A stretch of DNA of 64,000 nt from Rhodospirillaceae bacterium (lineage in GTDB: Bacteria > Pseudomonadota > Alphaproteobacteria > Bin65): the NCBI GenBank assembly GCA_011523655.1, contig WTGH01000031.1, forward strand, positions 1 through 64,000, written 5' to 3'. This document shows, piece by piece, positions 32,263 through 42,283 of this stretch. The position numbers and the translations under genes were made by a program. The notes below the pieces were generated by a model. That model searched no databases. It saw only the letters and a program-made list of their open reading frames with translations, and was not told the origin of the DNA. The first letter of the stretch is position 1. Every line of letters starts with the position of its first letter.

Positions 32263-33702
32263 CTAAATCTCCGGCAGATCGACGCCTTCATCCGCCAGAA
32301 TTTCGCGCAGTCCGGCGACCAGCCGGGCAAGACCGGCCTCCGTTTCGGCCTCGCAGCGCAACGATAGCGCCGCCTGCGTGTTCGACGCCCGCAGCAGCCA
32401 CCAGCCGTCTTCGGTCTGCGCGCGGATGCCGTCGATGGCGACGAAGTCCGCGCCCTGCGCTTCGAGCCGCGCGCGGACCGCCTCGACGATGGCGAACTTC
32501 CGCGCCTCCTCCACCCCAACACGGATTTCCGGCGTGTTGAAAACCGGCGGCAGGGCAGCGCGGAAGGCCGAGAGCGGCGCCGGATCGCCCGCCATGATGC
32601 GCAGCAAGCGTACCGCGGCGTAGAGCGCGTCGTCGAAACCGTAGTAGCGGTCGGCGAAGAACAGATGGCCGCTCATCTCGCCGGCCATCGGCGCGCCGGT
32701 TTCCCGCATCCGGTTTTTGATGAGGGAATGGCCGGTGCGGTACATTTCGGGCGCGCCGCCGAGCCGAGCCACCTCGTCATAGAGGACCCGGCTCGCCTTG
32801 ACGTCGGCGATGATCCGCGCGCCCGGCCGGGCCCCGAGCAGGTCGGCGGCGAAGTAGAGCATCGCCTGGTCGGCCCACAGGATCGCACCGCGGTCGTCGA
32901 CGATGCCGATCCGGTCGCCGTCGCCGTCGAAGGCTATTCCGACGTCCGCGCCGTCGCGTATGACAGCCGCCTGCAGGTCGGCGAGATTGGCCGCGACCGT
33001 GGGATCCGGATGATGGTTCGGAAAGCTGCCGTCGATCTCGGCGTAGACGAGGCGGTGAGTCCCGGAGAGCCGGCCGGTCAGCCGGGCCGCGATTTCGCCC
33101 GCAGCGCCGTTGCCGCAATCCCACACGGCGGTGAGGCGCGACAGGTCGGCGCCCTCCAGTTCGGCGACGAGACGGTCGGTATAGGCCTCCGCGACGTCAA
33201 TCGCGGCGGCTTTTCCGGGTTCCGGAGCAGGTTCGGTCCCCGCCGCCGCGGCCCGGCCCAGCTCCCTTATTTCGTCGCCGAACACGGGCCGTCCGCTACC
33301 GCAGGCCGGCCCGAACATCATCTTGAAACCGTTGTGGTCGCCGGGATTGTGCGAACCGGTCACCATGACGCCGGCATCGGCACCGCGATCGTGCAGGGCG
33401 AAATTCAGCATCGGCGTCGGGCCGCATCCGACCGTGAGGACCGAGCGGCCGCTTGCCGTCAATCCCTCAATCAGGGCGTCGCGCAGGGCCGGCGAACTGC
33501 GCCGCCCGTCCCAGCCGACGCACACCGTCGACCCGCCCTCCCGGCCGACCGACGCGCCGAAGGCGGCGCCCAGGGCGCGCGCATCCGCCGGGAACAGCGT
33601 CTCTCCGACGATACCGCGGACATCGTACTCGCGCAGAATTTCGGGATGGAAGGAATGGCCGGGAAGCCGGCGGCCCGATCCGCCCCTGTGGGGTCCGGTC
33701 AT
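32263..33702 (-). CDS. Phosphomannomutase/phosphoglucomutase
   Basis: This 479-residue alpha-D-phosphohexomutase interconverts hexose 1- and 6-phosphates. Domain 1 carries the phosphoserine loop VTGSHNPG (S117). Domain 2 has the metal loop FDGDGDRIGIVD (D259, D261, D263). The sugar-specificity loop GEMSGHLFF is in domain 3, and the phosphate-binding loop RASNTQAALSLRCEAE in domain 4. GEMSG is usual for bifunctional PMM/PGM enzymes that feed GDP-mannose and UDP-glucose synthesis for surface polysaccharides. The start at 33702 gives a short extension before the EYDVRGIVGETL motif. The ribosome-binding site is weak. The tRNA-Arg gene lies just upstream on the same strand. Confidence 0.92.
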   Translation of the reverse strand: MTGPHRGGSGRRLPGHSFHPEILREYDVRGIVGETLFPADARALGAAFGASVGREGGSTVCVGWDGRRSSPALRDALIEGLTASGRSVLTVGCGPTPMLNFALHDRGADAGVMVTGSHNPGDHNGFKMMFGPACGSGRPVFGDEIRELGRAAAAGTEPAPEPGKAAAIDVAEAYTDRLVAELEGADLSRLTAVWDCGNGAAGEIAARLTGRLSGTHRLVYAEIDGSFPNHHPDPTVAANLADLQAAVIRDGADVGIAFDGDGDRIGIVDDRGAILWADQAMLYFAADLLGARPGARIIADVKASRVLYDEVARLGGAPEMYRTGHSLIKNRMRETGAPMAGEMSGHLFFADRYYGFDDALYAAVRLLRIMAGDPAPLSAFRAALPPVFNTPEIRVGVEEARKFAIVEAVRARLEAQGADFVAIDGIRAQTEDGWWLLRASNTQAALSLRCEAETEAGLARLVAGLREILADEGVDLPEI

Positions 33703-33762
33703 GGAATATCCGTGCGGGCAGGGTCCGTTGCGCAGGCCCGTTCCGGGTGAAATTCGAGGGTC

Positions 33763-33839
33763 TGGCGACCCCGGCAGGACTCGAACCTGCGACACCAGGA
33801 TTAGGAATCCTGTGCTCTATCCTGCTGAGCTACGGGGCC
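33763..33839 (-). tRNA. tRNA-Arg (anticodon CCT)
   Basis: The 77-nt cloverleaf reads GGCCCCGTAGCTCAGC at the 5' end, with anticodon stem-loop AGGATTCCTAATCCT giving anticodon CCT, T-loop GGTTCGAGTCC, acceptor GGCCCCG paired with CGGGGTC, discriminator G and an encoded CCA. It decodes AGG. Confidence 0.97.
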
Positions 33840-33851
33840 GTTCCCCCGCGG

Positions 33852-33880
33852 TATCTTGGCGGCGGGGCGGGGACTGTCAA
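33852..33880 (-). promoter_or_regulatory. Probable sigma-70 promoter of tRNA-Arg
   Basis: On the minus strand a perfect -35 hexamer TTGACA (33880-33875) is followed by 17 bases and AAGATA (33857-33852), placing the transcription start a few bases before the tRNA 5' end at 33839. Confidence 0.65.
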
Positions 33881-33941
33881 CAACCACTGGCAACAACCAG
33901 CGGCCGTCCCACAAGCCCGGGACGACCCGCCGGCTGCGCGA

Positions 33942-34322
33942 TTACCGCGCGCCGCCTCCCGCCGCTTCGAGCAGGGTCGGCTGGCCGGCGCCCCTGGCCT
34001 TGCCGGTCCGGCGCGTGCAGCGGCCTTCGAATTCCGCGCCGTTTTCGATCGACAGGCTCTCGTATTCGACATCGCCGTCGACCCGGGCCGTCTTGCAGAG
34101 GGTTGCGATCCGCGCCGCGATCCCGCCGGTCACGCGGCCATGCACCATGATCTCCTCCGCGGTGATCTTGCCTTCGACATGGCCGCCCGATCCGACCGTC
34201 AGCTTCCGGACGGCAACGTCGCCCTGGATCTCGCCCTCGACCATCAGATCGCCTTCCGAAGCGATATTGCCTTCGATCCGCAAGCCGTCGCCGACAAACG
34301 ACGCATCGGTATTTTCCGACAT
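33942..34322 (-). CDS. Bactofilin family protein (polymer-forming cytoskeletal)
   Basis: This 126-residue protein has the bactofilin beta-helix core, a run of short repeats GLRIEGNIASEGDLMVEG, EIQGDVAVRKLTVG, HVEGKITAEEIMVHG and VTGGIAARIATL, followed by a basic disordered tail. Bactofilins self-assemble into filaments that position wall enzymes or polar structures. The start at 34322 (MSENTDASFVGDGLRIEG) is preceded by GGAGGAAGGAA. It is a single gene between tRNA-Arg and tRNA-Leu on the same strand. Longer open frames covering this region on this strand extend far upstream and are not real. Confidence 0.88.
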   Translation of the reverse strand: MSENTDASFVGDGLRIEGNIASEGDLMVEGEIQGDVAVRKLTVGSGGHVEGKITAEEIMVHGRVTGGIAARIATLCKTARVDGDVEYESLSIENGAEFEGRCTRRTGKARGAGQPTLLEAAGGGAR

Positions 34323-34450
34323 ATTCCCGTTCCTTCCTCCCGCCCGGACGTCCGGGTCCGGGCCGGTCCCAGCCTCGCCCGGAATTCCCGGCGTTGCAAG
34401 CCGGTTTCGGCGCGGAGCCGCTGACCACCTGCCGCGCGGTACCGGACAAT

Positions 34451-34537
34451 TGGTGCCCCCGGGGAGACTCGAACTCCCACGCCGTTGCCGGCAACAGATT
34501 TTGAGTCTGCCGCGTCTACCAATTCCGCCACAGGGGC
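34451..34537 (-). tRNA. tRNA-Leu (anticodon CAA)
   Basis: The 87-nt class II tRNA has a long variable arm. The 5' acceptor GCCCCTG pairs with CGGGGGC. The anticodon stem CAGA/TCTG closes the loop CTCAAAA, giving anticodon CAA. The T-arm contains GTTCGAGTC, and the 3' end has discriminator A and an encoded CCA. It decodes TTG. Confidence 0.97.
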
Positions 34538-34581
34538 CACCCGCACGCCCCTCGGCGCCCCTGAGCGCCTGAGGGGGCCGA

Positions 34582-34609
34582 ACCATAGCGCCGCGACCGC
34601 GGTTTGCAA
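34582..34609 (-). promoter_or_regulatory. Probable promoter of tRNA-Leu
   Basis: On the minus strand TTGCAA (34609-34604) and TATGGT (34587-34582) are separated by 16 bases, about 45 bases before the tRNA 5' end. Confidence 0.45.
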
Positions 34610-34763
34610 GATGCGTGCATGTCCCGCCGCGCCGATCCCGACCGCGGAGAGGGTCGAGCGGCAGCAGCCCGGCGGCAGCGCCGAATAGCCGCTGGAACGG
34701 CGAACGCGGGCGACGCATTCTGCCCGGCGGACAAACGGGGCCGGACGAGCAGAGGAGCGACAG

Positions 34764-35963
34764 ATGCCGGGCGTGCTGGACGGAATTCGGGTGCTGGACT
34801 TCGGACGCTACATCGCGGGGCCCTATGTCGGCGCCCTGCTGGCGGATTTCGGCGCCGACGTGATCCGGATCGAAAAGCGCGGCGGCAGCGAAGACCGATT
34901 CGTGCTGCCGCTCACGACCGATGCCGACGGCCGACCCGGCGAAGGCGCCCTGTTCCTGCAGATGAACCGCAACAAGCGCTCGGTCACCCTCGACCCGATG
35001 AAGCCGGAGGGCCGCACGGCGCTCGACCGGCTGGTCGCCACGGCCGACGTCGTCATCGCCAACCTGCCGCCCCAGACCATGGCGCGCATGGGCCTGGATT
35101 ACGACAGCCTGCGCGCCGTCAAGGCGGACATCATCCTCGCCAACCTGTCGTCCTACGGCAAGGACGGGCCGTGGGCGACGCGCCCCGGCTTCGACAGCGT
35201 CGGCCAGGCGATGTGCGGCTCGATCTACCTGACCGGCGAGCCGGGCCGGCCCTGGCGCGCGCCGATCGCCTTCGTCGATTTCGGCACGGCCCTGCACGCG
35301 GCCTTCGGCATCGCCATGGCGCTGATCGAGAAGCAGCGCTCCGGGCGCGGGCAGGAGGTCGTCGGCGCCCTGCTGGCGACCGCCGCCGCCTTCAACGGCT
35401 TCCTGCTGACGGAACAGTCCGTCCTGGAACTGGACCGGGGGCCGATCGGCAACCGCGCCTTCAACTCCGGCCCGACCGACCTGTTCCAGACCAGGGACGG
35501 CTTCATCGTCGTCCACACCGTCGGCAACCCGCTGTTCAAGCGCTGGGCCGACCTGATGGGCGAGCCCGAATGGCTGGAGGACGAGCGCTTCGCGACCGAC
35601 GACGCGCGCGGCGACAATGGCGCGGTCCTGTCGGAGCGCATGGCGGACTGGTGCGCCGAACGGACCCGCGACGAGGCGCTGGAGGCGCTGGCGACGGCGC
35701 ATGTCCCGGCCGGTCCGGTGCTGAAGCCGCAGGAGGCGCTGGACCATCCCCAGGTCCGGGCGCTCGGCCTGCTCCATCCGGTCGCCTGGCCCGGCACGGA
35801 CCGCCCGGCCATGGTCGCCCAGGCGCCGATCTGGCTGAGCGAGACCCCGGCCCTGCCGCCGACCGGCCAGGCGGAGACCGGCGAGCATACGGATGAGGTG
35901 CTGAGCGCGATCGGCTACGGCGCGGAAGAGCTGGCGGCGTTGCGGGAGGTGGGGGCGATCTAG
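34764..35963 (+). CDS. CaiB/BaiF family (class III) CoA-transferase
   Basis: The 399-residue enzyme is of the same family as the one at 11285 but a distinct subfamily. It has GIRVLDFGRYIAGPYVGALLADFGADVIRIE broken by family loops, NRNKRSVTLD, the RPGFDSVGQAMCG segment with the nucleophilic Asp, GRGQEVVGALLATAAAF and a C-terminal APIWLSETPALP. It transfers CoA between acyl groups. AGAGGAG lies 7 bases upstream. It stands alone between tRNA-Leu and the convergent amine oxidase gene, so its substrate is not suggested by context. Confidence 0.93.
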   Translation: MPGVLDGIRVLDFGRYIAGPYVGALLADFGADVIRIEKRGGSEDRFVLPLTTDADGRPGEGALFLQMNRNKRSVTLDPMKPEGRTALDRLVATADVVIANLPPQTMARMGLDYDSLRAVKADIILANLSSYGKDGPWATRPGFDSVGQAMCGSIYLTGEPGRPWRAPIAFVDFGTALHAAFGIAMALIEKQRSGRGQEVVGALLATAAAFNGFLLTEQSVLELDRGPIGNRAFNSGPTDLFQTRDGFIVVHTVGNPLFKRWADLMGEPEWLEDERFATDDARGDNGAVLSERMADWCAERTRDEALEALATAHVPAGPVLKPQEALDHPQVRALGLLHPVAWPGTDRPAMVAQAPIWLSETPALPPTGQAETGEHTDEVLSAIGYGAEELAALREVGAI

Positions 35964-35994
35964 GCGCTGAGCCGCCAGCCGGCCGCGCGCCGGT

Positions 35995-37557
35995 TCATTT
36001 GGCGGTGAAACGGTCGTGTATCGCCCCGGCAGCGGCGTGGGCGGCGAGCAGGGCGCCTTCCTGCCATCCGGGCAGCGCGGTCGCCTGATCGCCCGCGAAT
36101 TGGAACGGTCCGTCGCCCCGGCGCAGCGCCGCCGCGGCGTCCGGGTTGCGGCGCGGCCATCCGCCCTTCTGGAAGGGAACGTTGAGCCAGGCGCGGCTGA
36201 TCCCGCATTCCATCTCGCCGGTATATCCTGGATGCAGGGGCGCGCCTTCGGCCAGCGCCGCCCGGAGGCGTTCCGGTGCGGACATGGCGGAATAGCGCAG
36301 CCCCGGCTTCCGGCTCCAGATATAGGCGCCGACCAGCACGCCCTTGGGCCGCTGATAGCCGTTGCACGGATACCAGACCTGGGTGATGTCGTTGTCGGTC
36401 CAGGAAATGCCGCCGTAGATCGCCGCATCCTCCTCCCAGAAGCGCCGCTTGGCCTGGAAGGCGACCTTCACCGCCTCGACAAAGTCGAGGGAGTCGAGCG
36501 CCGCCCGCGTACCGGGCGAGAAGTCGTTCGGGATGTCCTTCAGAACCGGTGCGGGGATGGTGCAGATGGCATAGTCCGCTAGAACGGCCTGTTCCGCGCC
36601 GTCGGGGCCGCGCCAGACGATCCGGACCCCGTCGCCCTGCCGGCGGATCTGTTCGACGATGCATCCGTAGCGCACGTGGTCGCCGACGCGCTGCGTAAAG
36701 GCCCGGACGAGCGCGTCCATGCCGCCGACCGGCTGGAACAGCGTCGGGTTCTGGTCGAGGAAATGGCTGAAATGGAGCTTGTACTGCCAGAAATCGGCGC
36801 CCAGCAGCTCGCCGAAATCCAGCCGCTCCTCGATCTCGCCCACCGCCATCCCGGCGTTGACCTGCGCGCCCCGATAGCCGGCCCGGTCCGACCCGGCATA
36901 GCTGCGGTCGTCCTTCAGCCCGCCGAAACTCTTGAGCATGGCGCGCACGCGCTCCTTGTCGTCCGGAGTCAGCTCCGCGTCCAGCGCCCCCCGGTCCACC
37001 GCCTTGGCGAGCAGTTCCGCAACATAGCCGCGCATGTCGGTCAACACCCGCCGGCCGGCGACCGGCCGGCCGCCGAAGCGCTCGCGGTTATGGAAAAAGG
37101 CGGCCCGGTTGTCGTTGGTGAACACTTCGAGATCGATGCCGAACGCCTTGCAGTATCCGAGCGCCGTGCGGTGATGGTAGGGAATGCGCGCCGGGCCGAG
37201 ATTGGCGTAGAGATGGTCCTCCCGATCGAAGCAGACCTCCTGGCGCATGCCCCGCTCGGTCAGCACGTCGCCGCCGCGCGCCGTCAGGTTGCGGCCGCCG
37301 GCACGCTCCGTGGCCTCCAGCACCGTGCAGTGCCAGCCCGCCCGCGACATCTCCCACGCCGCAGCGAGGCCCGAGACCCCCGCGCCCAGGATGACGACCC
37401 GTCCGCCCTTGCCGGACCCGGGCGGAAGGTCCAGCGCCGCGGCTTGGGCGTCGCCCGGCCCCAGCAGGCCGAGCGCATCCATGGTCCGGTAGACCGCAGC
37501 CGACCCGGCGGCAGCGCCGACCGAACGCAGCAATGTGCGCCTGGTGGGATGATACAA
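35995..37557 (-). CDS. Tat-exported flavin amine oxidase (L-amino-acid/monoamine oxidase family)
   Basis: This 520-residue FAD enzyme starts with a twin-arginine signal (TRRTLLRSVG, R6-R7, then a hydrophobic stretch to about residue 38). The FAD motif VVILGAGVSGLAAAWEMS follows, then VLEATERAGGRN, the GGMDALVRAF substrate-region helix and the C-terminal FAGDQATALPGWQEGALLAAH. Such enzymes oxidise amines or amino acids to imines with H2O2 release. The start is a TTG: GAGGGGAGG lies 6 bases before it at 37557, and it gives an ideal Tat signal. An upstream extension to 37710 would bury that signal. Folded export with bound FAD to the periplasm is expected. Confidence 0.88.
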   Translation of the reverse strand: MYHPTRRTLLRSVGAAAGSAAVYRTMDALGLLGPGDAQAAALDLPPGSGKGGRVVILGAGVSGLAAAWEMSRAGWHCTVLEATERAGGRNLTARGGDVLTERGMRQEVCFDREDHLYANLGPARIPYHHRTALGYCKAFGIDLEVFTNDNRAAFFHNRERFGGRPVAGRRVLTDMRGYVAELLAKAVDRGALDAELTPDDKERVRAMLKSFGGLKDDRSYAGSDRAGYRGAQVNAGMAVGEIEERLDFGELLGADFWQYKLHFSHFLDQNPTLFQPVGGMDALVRAFTQRVGDHVRYGCIVEQIRRQGDGVRIVWRGPDGAEQAVLADYAICTIPAPVLKDIPNDFSPGTRAALDSLDFVEAVKVAFQAKRRFWEEDAAIYGGISWTDNDITQVWYPCNGYQRPKGVLVGAYIWSRKPGLRYSAMSAPERLRAALAEGAPLHPGYTGEMECGISRAWLNVPFQKGGWPRRNPDAAAALRRGDGPFQFAGDQATALPGWQEGALLAAHAAAGAIHDRFTAK

Positions 37558-37718
37558 AGTGCGCCTCCCCTCAATGTGCCTCCGCCGGACGGCGCGCCGG
37601 CGTGGCGGGCATACGGACCTAAGCGGCTTCGCCCGTGCGGCAAGGCGAGCGGGAGCCGGCGCCTTGTACACGCCGCGGGGCGCCCGGCGGGGCGCCCAAT
37701 CCTGCGCCACGATGCGGC

Positions 37719-37747
37719 TTGACCGGGGCGGATGGCGCCCTTACCGT
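37719..37747 (+). promoter_or_regulatory. Candidate leuA promoter
   Basis: TTGACC (37719-37724) and TACCGT (37742-37747) are 17 bases apart. The expected transcription start would lie within a few bases of the leader peptide ATG at 37758, so the leader may be translated almost leaderless. Confidence 0.4.
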
Positions 37748-37757
37748 TCGCGGCACG

Positions 37758-39709
<1,952 letters not shown>

Positions 39710-39729
39710 GGGCGGCGTAGTTCTCACAC

Positions 39730-39857
39730 GTCATTTCGACCGGAGCGGCGAAGCCGCGAAGCGGAGAAATCCTTCCTGCGTGGCGCAACGGTTCATGCGC
39801 CGGAGTGTAAAGATATCTCCACTCCGCCGCCCCTTGGGCGGCTCCGGTCGATATGAC
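39730..39857. mobile_element. 128-bp MITE-like element with 17-bp terminal inverted repeats
   Basis: The left end GTCATTTCGACCGGAGC (39730-39746) and right end GCTCCGGTCGATATGAC (39841-39857) are inverted repeats with one mismatch. The interior carries further short palindromes (GCGGCGAAGCCGC, and GGAG...CTCC around 39800-39820). No open frame is present. It fills the convergent gap between leuA and a ureohydrolase gene. It has the look of a repeated extragenic palindromic or miniature transposable element; copy number cannot be judged here. Confidence 0.65.
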
Positions 39858-39891
39858 GGGTAAGGAGCTTGCGACCGGGGATCCGGCCCGA

Positions 39892-40896
39892 TCAGCCGCG
39901 GGCGGCGGCGCGGGCTTCGCGGTGGCGCTCCCAGCGCGGCTGGCGGCAGATGTTGCCGAGGAACTCCAGCACCGTGTGCGCGGCGAGGTAGGAGGTGACG
40001 CCGGTCCCGACGTCGAGGGTCGGATTGACCTCGACCAGATCGAGCCCGACCACGGTGCAGTGCTCCGCGATGGCGGCGAGGGTGTCGCGCAGTTCGGCGT
40101 AGCTCATCCCGTTCGGCTCGGCCGAGACGCATCCCGGGATCAGCGGCAGGTCGAGCACGTCGATGTCGATGCTGACATAGGTCCGCGCGTCCGGCGGCAC
40201 GACTTCGGCGACGCCTTGCGGGCCGGCGTCGCGGAACGCGCCCATGGTTATCACCCGGTTGCCGTCGTCGATCGAATCGCGGATTTCCGATTCGGCGCTG
40301 CGCAGGCTGCGGATTCCGACCTGGGTGAGGCTCAGCACATGCCCCAACGGGGCGATGTTGCGGAACGGGTGGACGTTGGTGAAGCGGAGATCGTGGATAA
40401 AGGGCGCATAGTCGATATGGGCGTCGAAGTGGATGACGTGCAGCGGCGCCTCGTCCTCGTAGCCCCTGACCACCGGATAGGTGACCGAGTGGTCGCCGCC
40501 GAGCATCACCGGCAGCGCCCCCCTGGCGAGAATCGCCCTGGTCAGGTCGGTCGCGTTGTCGAACGTGCTGTCGACGTCGGTCGGCCAGACGTCGGCGTCG
40601 CCGACATCGGCGATGGTCCCGTTCGCCATCTCGTGCGCGAGGTAGGTGCGCCCGGTCTCCGGGTCGTAGAACCCGGCCTCGGGGGCGGCGAAGCGCAGCG
40701 AGTGCTCGCGAATCGCGCGCGGACCCATGCGCGAGCCGGCGAGGAAGGGCGACCCTTCGTCGAAGGGGACCCCGAAGACCGCGATATCGGCGTCGAGCGC
40801 ATCAAGATCGGTTTCGATCCGCGCACGCAGGAACGAGGGGATGCCGACAAACGGGCGGCCGAGGGTGACTCCGGACCGTCTGCTGCTCGATGTCAT
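39892..40896 (-). CDS. Ureohydrolase (agmatinase/arginase/guanidinobutyrase family)
   Basis: The 334-residue manganese enzyme hydrolyses a guanidino compound to urea and an amine. All six metal ligands are present: H136 (GGDHS), D158, H160, D162 (FDAHID), and D244, D246 (SIDIDVLD). The substrate loop reads FTNVHPFRN rather than the SHGTPFRR type of many agmatinases, so guanidinobutyrate or another guanidino acid is as likely as agmatine. Near polyamine metabolism it could supply putrescine; a polyamine-type ABC importer is encoded at 54862. It is a single gene. Confidence 0.9.
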   Translation of the reverse strand: MTSSSRRSGVTLGRPFVGIPSFLRARIETDLDALDADIAVFGVPFDEGSPFLAGSRMGPRAIREHSLRFAAPEAGFYDPETGRTYLAHEMANGTIADVGDADVWPTDVDSTFDNATDLTRAILARGALPVMLGGDHSVTYPVVRGYEDEAPLHVIHFDAHIDYAPFIHDLRFTNVHPFRNIAPLGHVLSLTQVGIRSLRSAESEIRDSIDDGNRVITMGAFRDAGPQGVAEVVPPDARTYVSIDIDVLDLPLIPGCVSAEPNGMSYAELRDTLAAIAEHCTVVGLDLVEVNPTLDVGTGVTSYLAAHTVLEFLGNICRQPRWERHREARAAARG

Positions 40897-40930
40897 GGTG
40901 GGCTCTCCGGGCTTTCTTTCCGGTTGACGG

Positions 40931-41221
40931 TTATGCCGCCGGCGATAACCGCTCGACCTCGATCCGGTCGGCCTGCTTCATTGCCTGAGCCAGTTCGTAG
41001 GCCGATTGAAGCCGGTACCAGGTCTCCGCGCCGCCCCCGAACGCCTTGTCGAGGCGGATCGCCATCTCCGGCGAAATCCCCGAACGGCAATTGACAATAT
41101 CCGAAAGCTGCTTGCGGCTGACGCCGAGCTTGCGCGCGGCCTCAGTGACGCTGAGACCCAACGGCTCCAGACAATCGTGACGCACGGACAGGCCCGGATG
41201 GGGCGGATTTTTCATCGGCAC
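40931..41221 (-). CDS. higA: HigA-family antitoxin
   Basis: This 96-residue Xre-type DNA-binding protein has the helix-turn-helix [39 protein letters not shown], split by the turn, and the [15 protein letters not shown] segment typical of HigA/VapI antitoxins. It neutralises the HigB toxin encoded just upstream (26 bases apart) and represses the operon. In higBA modules the toxin comes first, as here. Start at 41221 or 41215 (two in-frame ATGs). Confidence 0.93.
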   Translation of the reverse strand: MPMKNPPHPGLSVRHDCLEPLGLSVTEAARKLGVSRKQLSDIVNCRSGISPEMAIRLDKAFGGGAETWYRLQSAYELAQAMKQADRIEVERLSPAA

Positions 41222-41247
41222 AGCTCAATCCTCCCGGCAATAGCCAA

Positions 41248-41526
41248 CTAGTGATAGTCAACCAGATCCACGTCCGTCACGTCGCGTCCGTCGAAGCGGA
41301 AGACGACGCGCCAGTTGCCCGATACGCTTACCGCCCAATAGCCCGCCAGATGGCCCTTCAACGGGTGCAGTCCGAAACCCGGCAGGTTCATGTCTCCGGG
41401 ACCGGCAGCTACGTCCAGACGGGCAAGAACCCGCTCGACCCTGGCAATTATCCTCGGGGAAACCCGCCTGCGGTCTCCCTTCTCGAACAAACGCTCGAGG
41501 CCTTTGTGGCGAAAGCCGAGGATCAT
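41248..41526 (-). CDS. higB: HigB-family toxin
   Basis: The 92-residue RelE-fold mRNA endonuclease has FRHKGLERLFEKGDRRRV at the N-terminus, LPGFGLHPLKGHLAGYWAVSVSGNWRVVFRF over the central strands and DVDLVDYH at the end, all diagnostic of plasmid-killer/HigB toxins. It is first in the higBA pair. A perfect dyad overlaps its promoter region, 5-40 bases upstream, so there is little leader RNA. Confidence 0.94.
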   Translation of the reverse strand: MILGFRHKGLERLFEKGDRRRVSPRIIARVERVLARLDVAAGPGDMNLPGFGLHPLKGHLAGYWAVSVSGNWRVVFRFDGRDVTDVDLVDYH

Positions 41527-41530
41527 ATGC

Positions 41531-41566
41531 CGATTTGTAACCTATCACTGGACAAGTTACAAATCG
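41531..41566. promoter_or_regulatory. higBA operator/promoter dyad
   Basis: Perfect 11-base arms CGATTTGTAAC (41531-41541) and GTTACAAATCG (41556-41566) face each other across 14 bases immediately upstream of higB. On the minus strand TTGTAA and TACAAA, 17 bases apart, fall within the two arms, so a HigA dimer bound here would occlude the promoter. Confidence 0.7.
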
Positions 41567-41658
41567 AGATGATCTATTGTTCCTGCGACAGCAGCTATTC
41601 CACGCGCGCCGCAATCCCGTTTCCGACGCCGTCAACCCCGCCGCCGCTTCCCGGCTGC

Positions 41659-42069
41659 TCAGTGATAGCGCAGGTCGAGCTGGCTGAGGCCTTCTTCCAG
41701 GTAGGTTCCGAGCAGCGGGATGCCGACAAGATAGTCGCCGGTGTGATTGGTATGACCGTCCCGCGCTTCCCGGAGCGCTTCCTCCCATTCTGTGCGGTCG
41801 AAGGTGCCCCGGCCGAGCCAGGCGAGCGCCACCAGTTCGATCTGTTCGTCCAGGTTCAGCGTGTCGATGAATTCCACCAGTTCGCGATGTGCAGGATCGT
41901 CCTCGGGTTCGATGTCGTCGTCGAAATCGTCAAGGCGATCGAACCTGCGCTCGGAACCGGCGTCATCCGCCTCGTCCGTTTCCTCCAGACCGGCATCGAA
42001 GGCCTCGACCCGCTCGATCAATGCGGACACTTTCTCGATTGCTATCCCCAACATCCTGTTTGCCCCCAT
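41659..42069 (-). CDS. DUF3775 domain-containing protein
   Basis: The 136-residue acidic cytoplasmic protein has a long Asp/Glu-rich N-terminal half (residues 20-58). The DUF3775 part includes ELVEFIDTLNLDEQIELVALAWLGRGTFD, interrupted by the helix break, and HTGDYLVGIPLLGTYLEEGL. The function of this family is unknown. It is a single gene, divergent from fabI, with the highBA operator region downstream. Confidence 0.82.
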   Translation of the reverse strand: MGANRMLGIAIEKVSALIERVEAFDAGLEETDEADDAGSERRFDRLDDFDDDIEPEDDPAHRELVEFIDTLNLDEQIELVALAWLGRGTFDRTEWEEALREARDGHTNHTGDYLVGIPLLGTYLEEGLSQLDLRYH

Positions 42070-42283
42070 TCAGCTCCTTGAGCGCATGCCACATTCGCGG
42101 AAGAGTCCGAATGACCTGAATCAAGATCGGGGAATTATCGTCCGCCGGCCCGTTCCGGCCGGTTCGGACGACTTTCCACGCCGACGCGCGGCTTCCGCCC
42201 CCGGCCCATTCATGGTTTAACCGCGCTGGATTTCCGTCGTGGAATCCCTTCGAGGGGTTCCGTCCGGGAAAGGGATTCGGGGC

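Noticed and set aside
33878-33903. Two tandem 13-base units (CAACAACCACTGG, CAACAACCAGCGG)
   Set aside because: Only two copies, overlapping the tRNA-Arg promoter; too short to separate from chance or promoter sequence.
34451-34537. tRNA-Leu as an attachment site of an integrated element
   Set aside because: No integrase and no duplicated tRNA 3' end are visible nearby.
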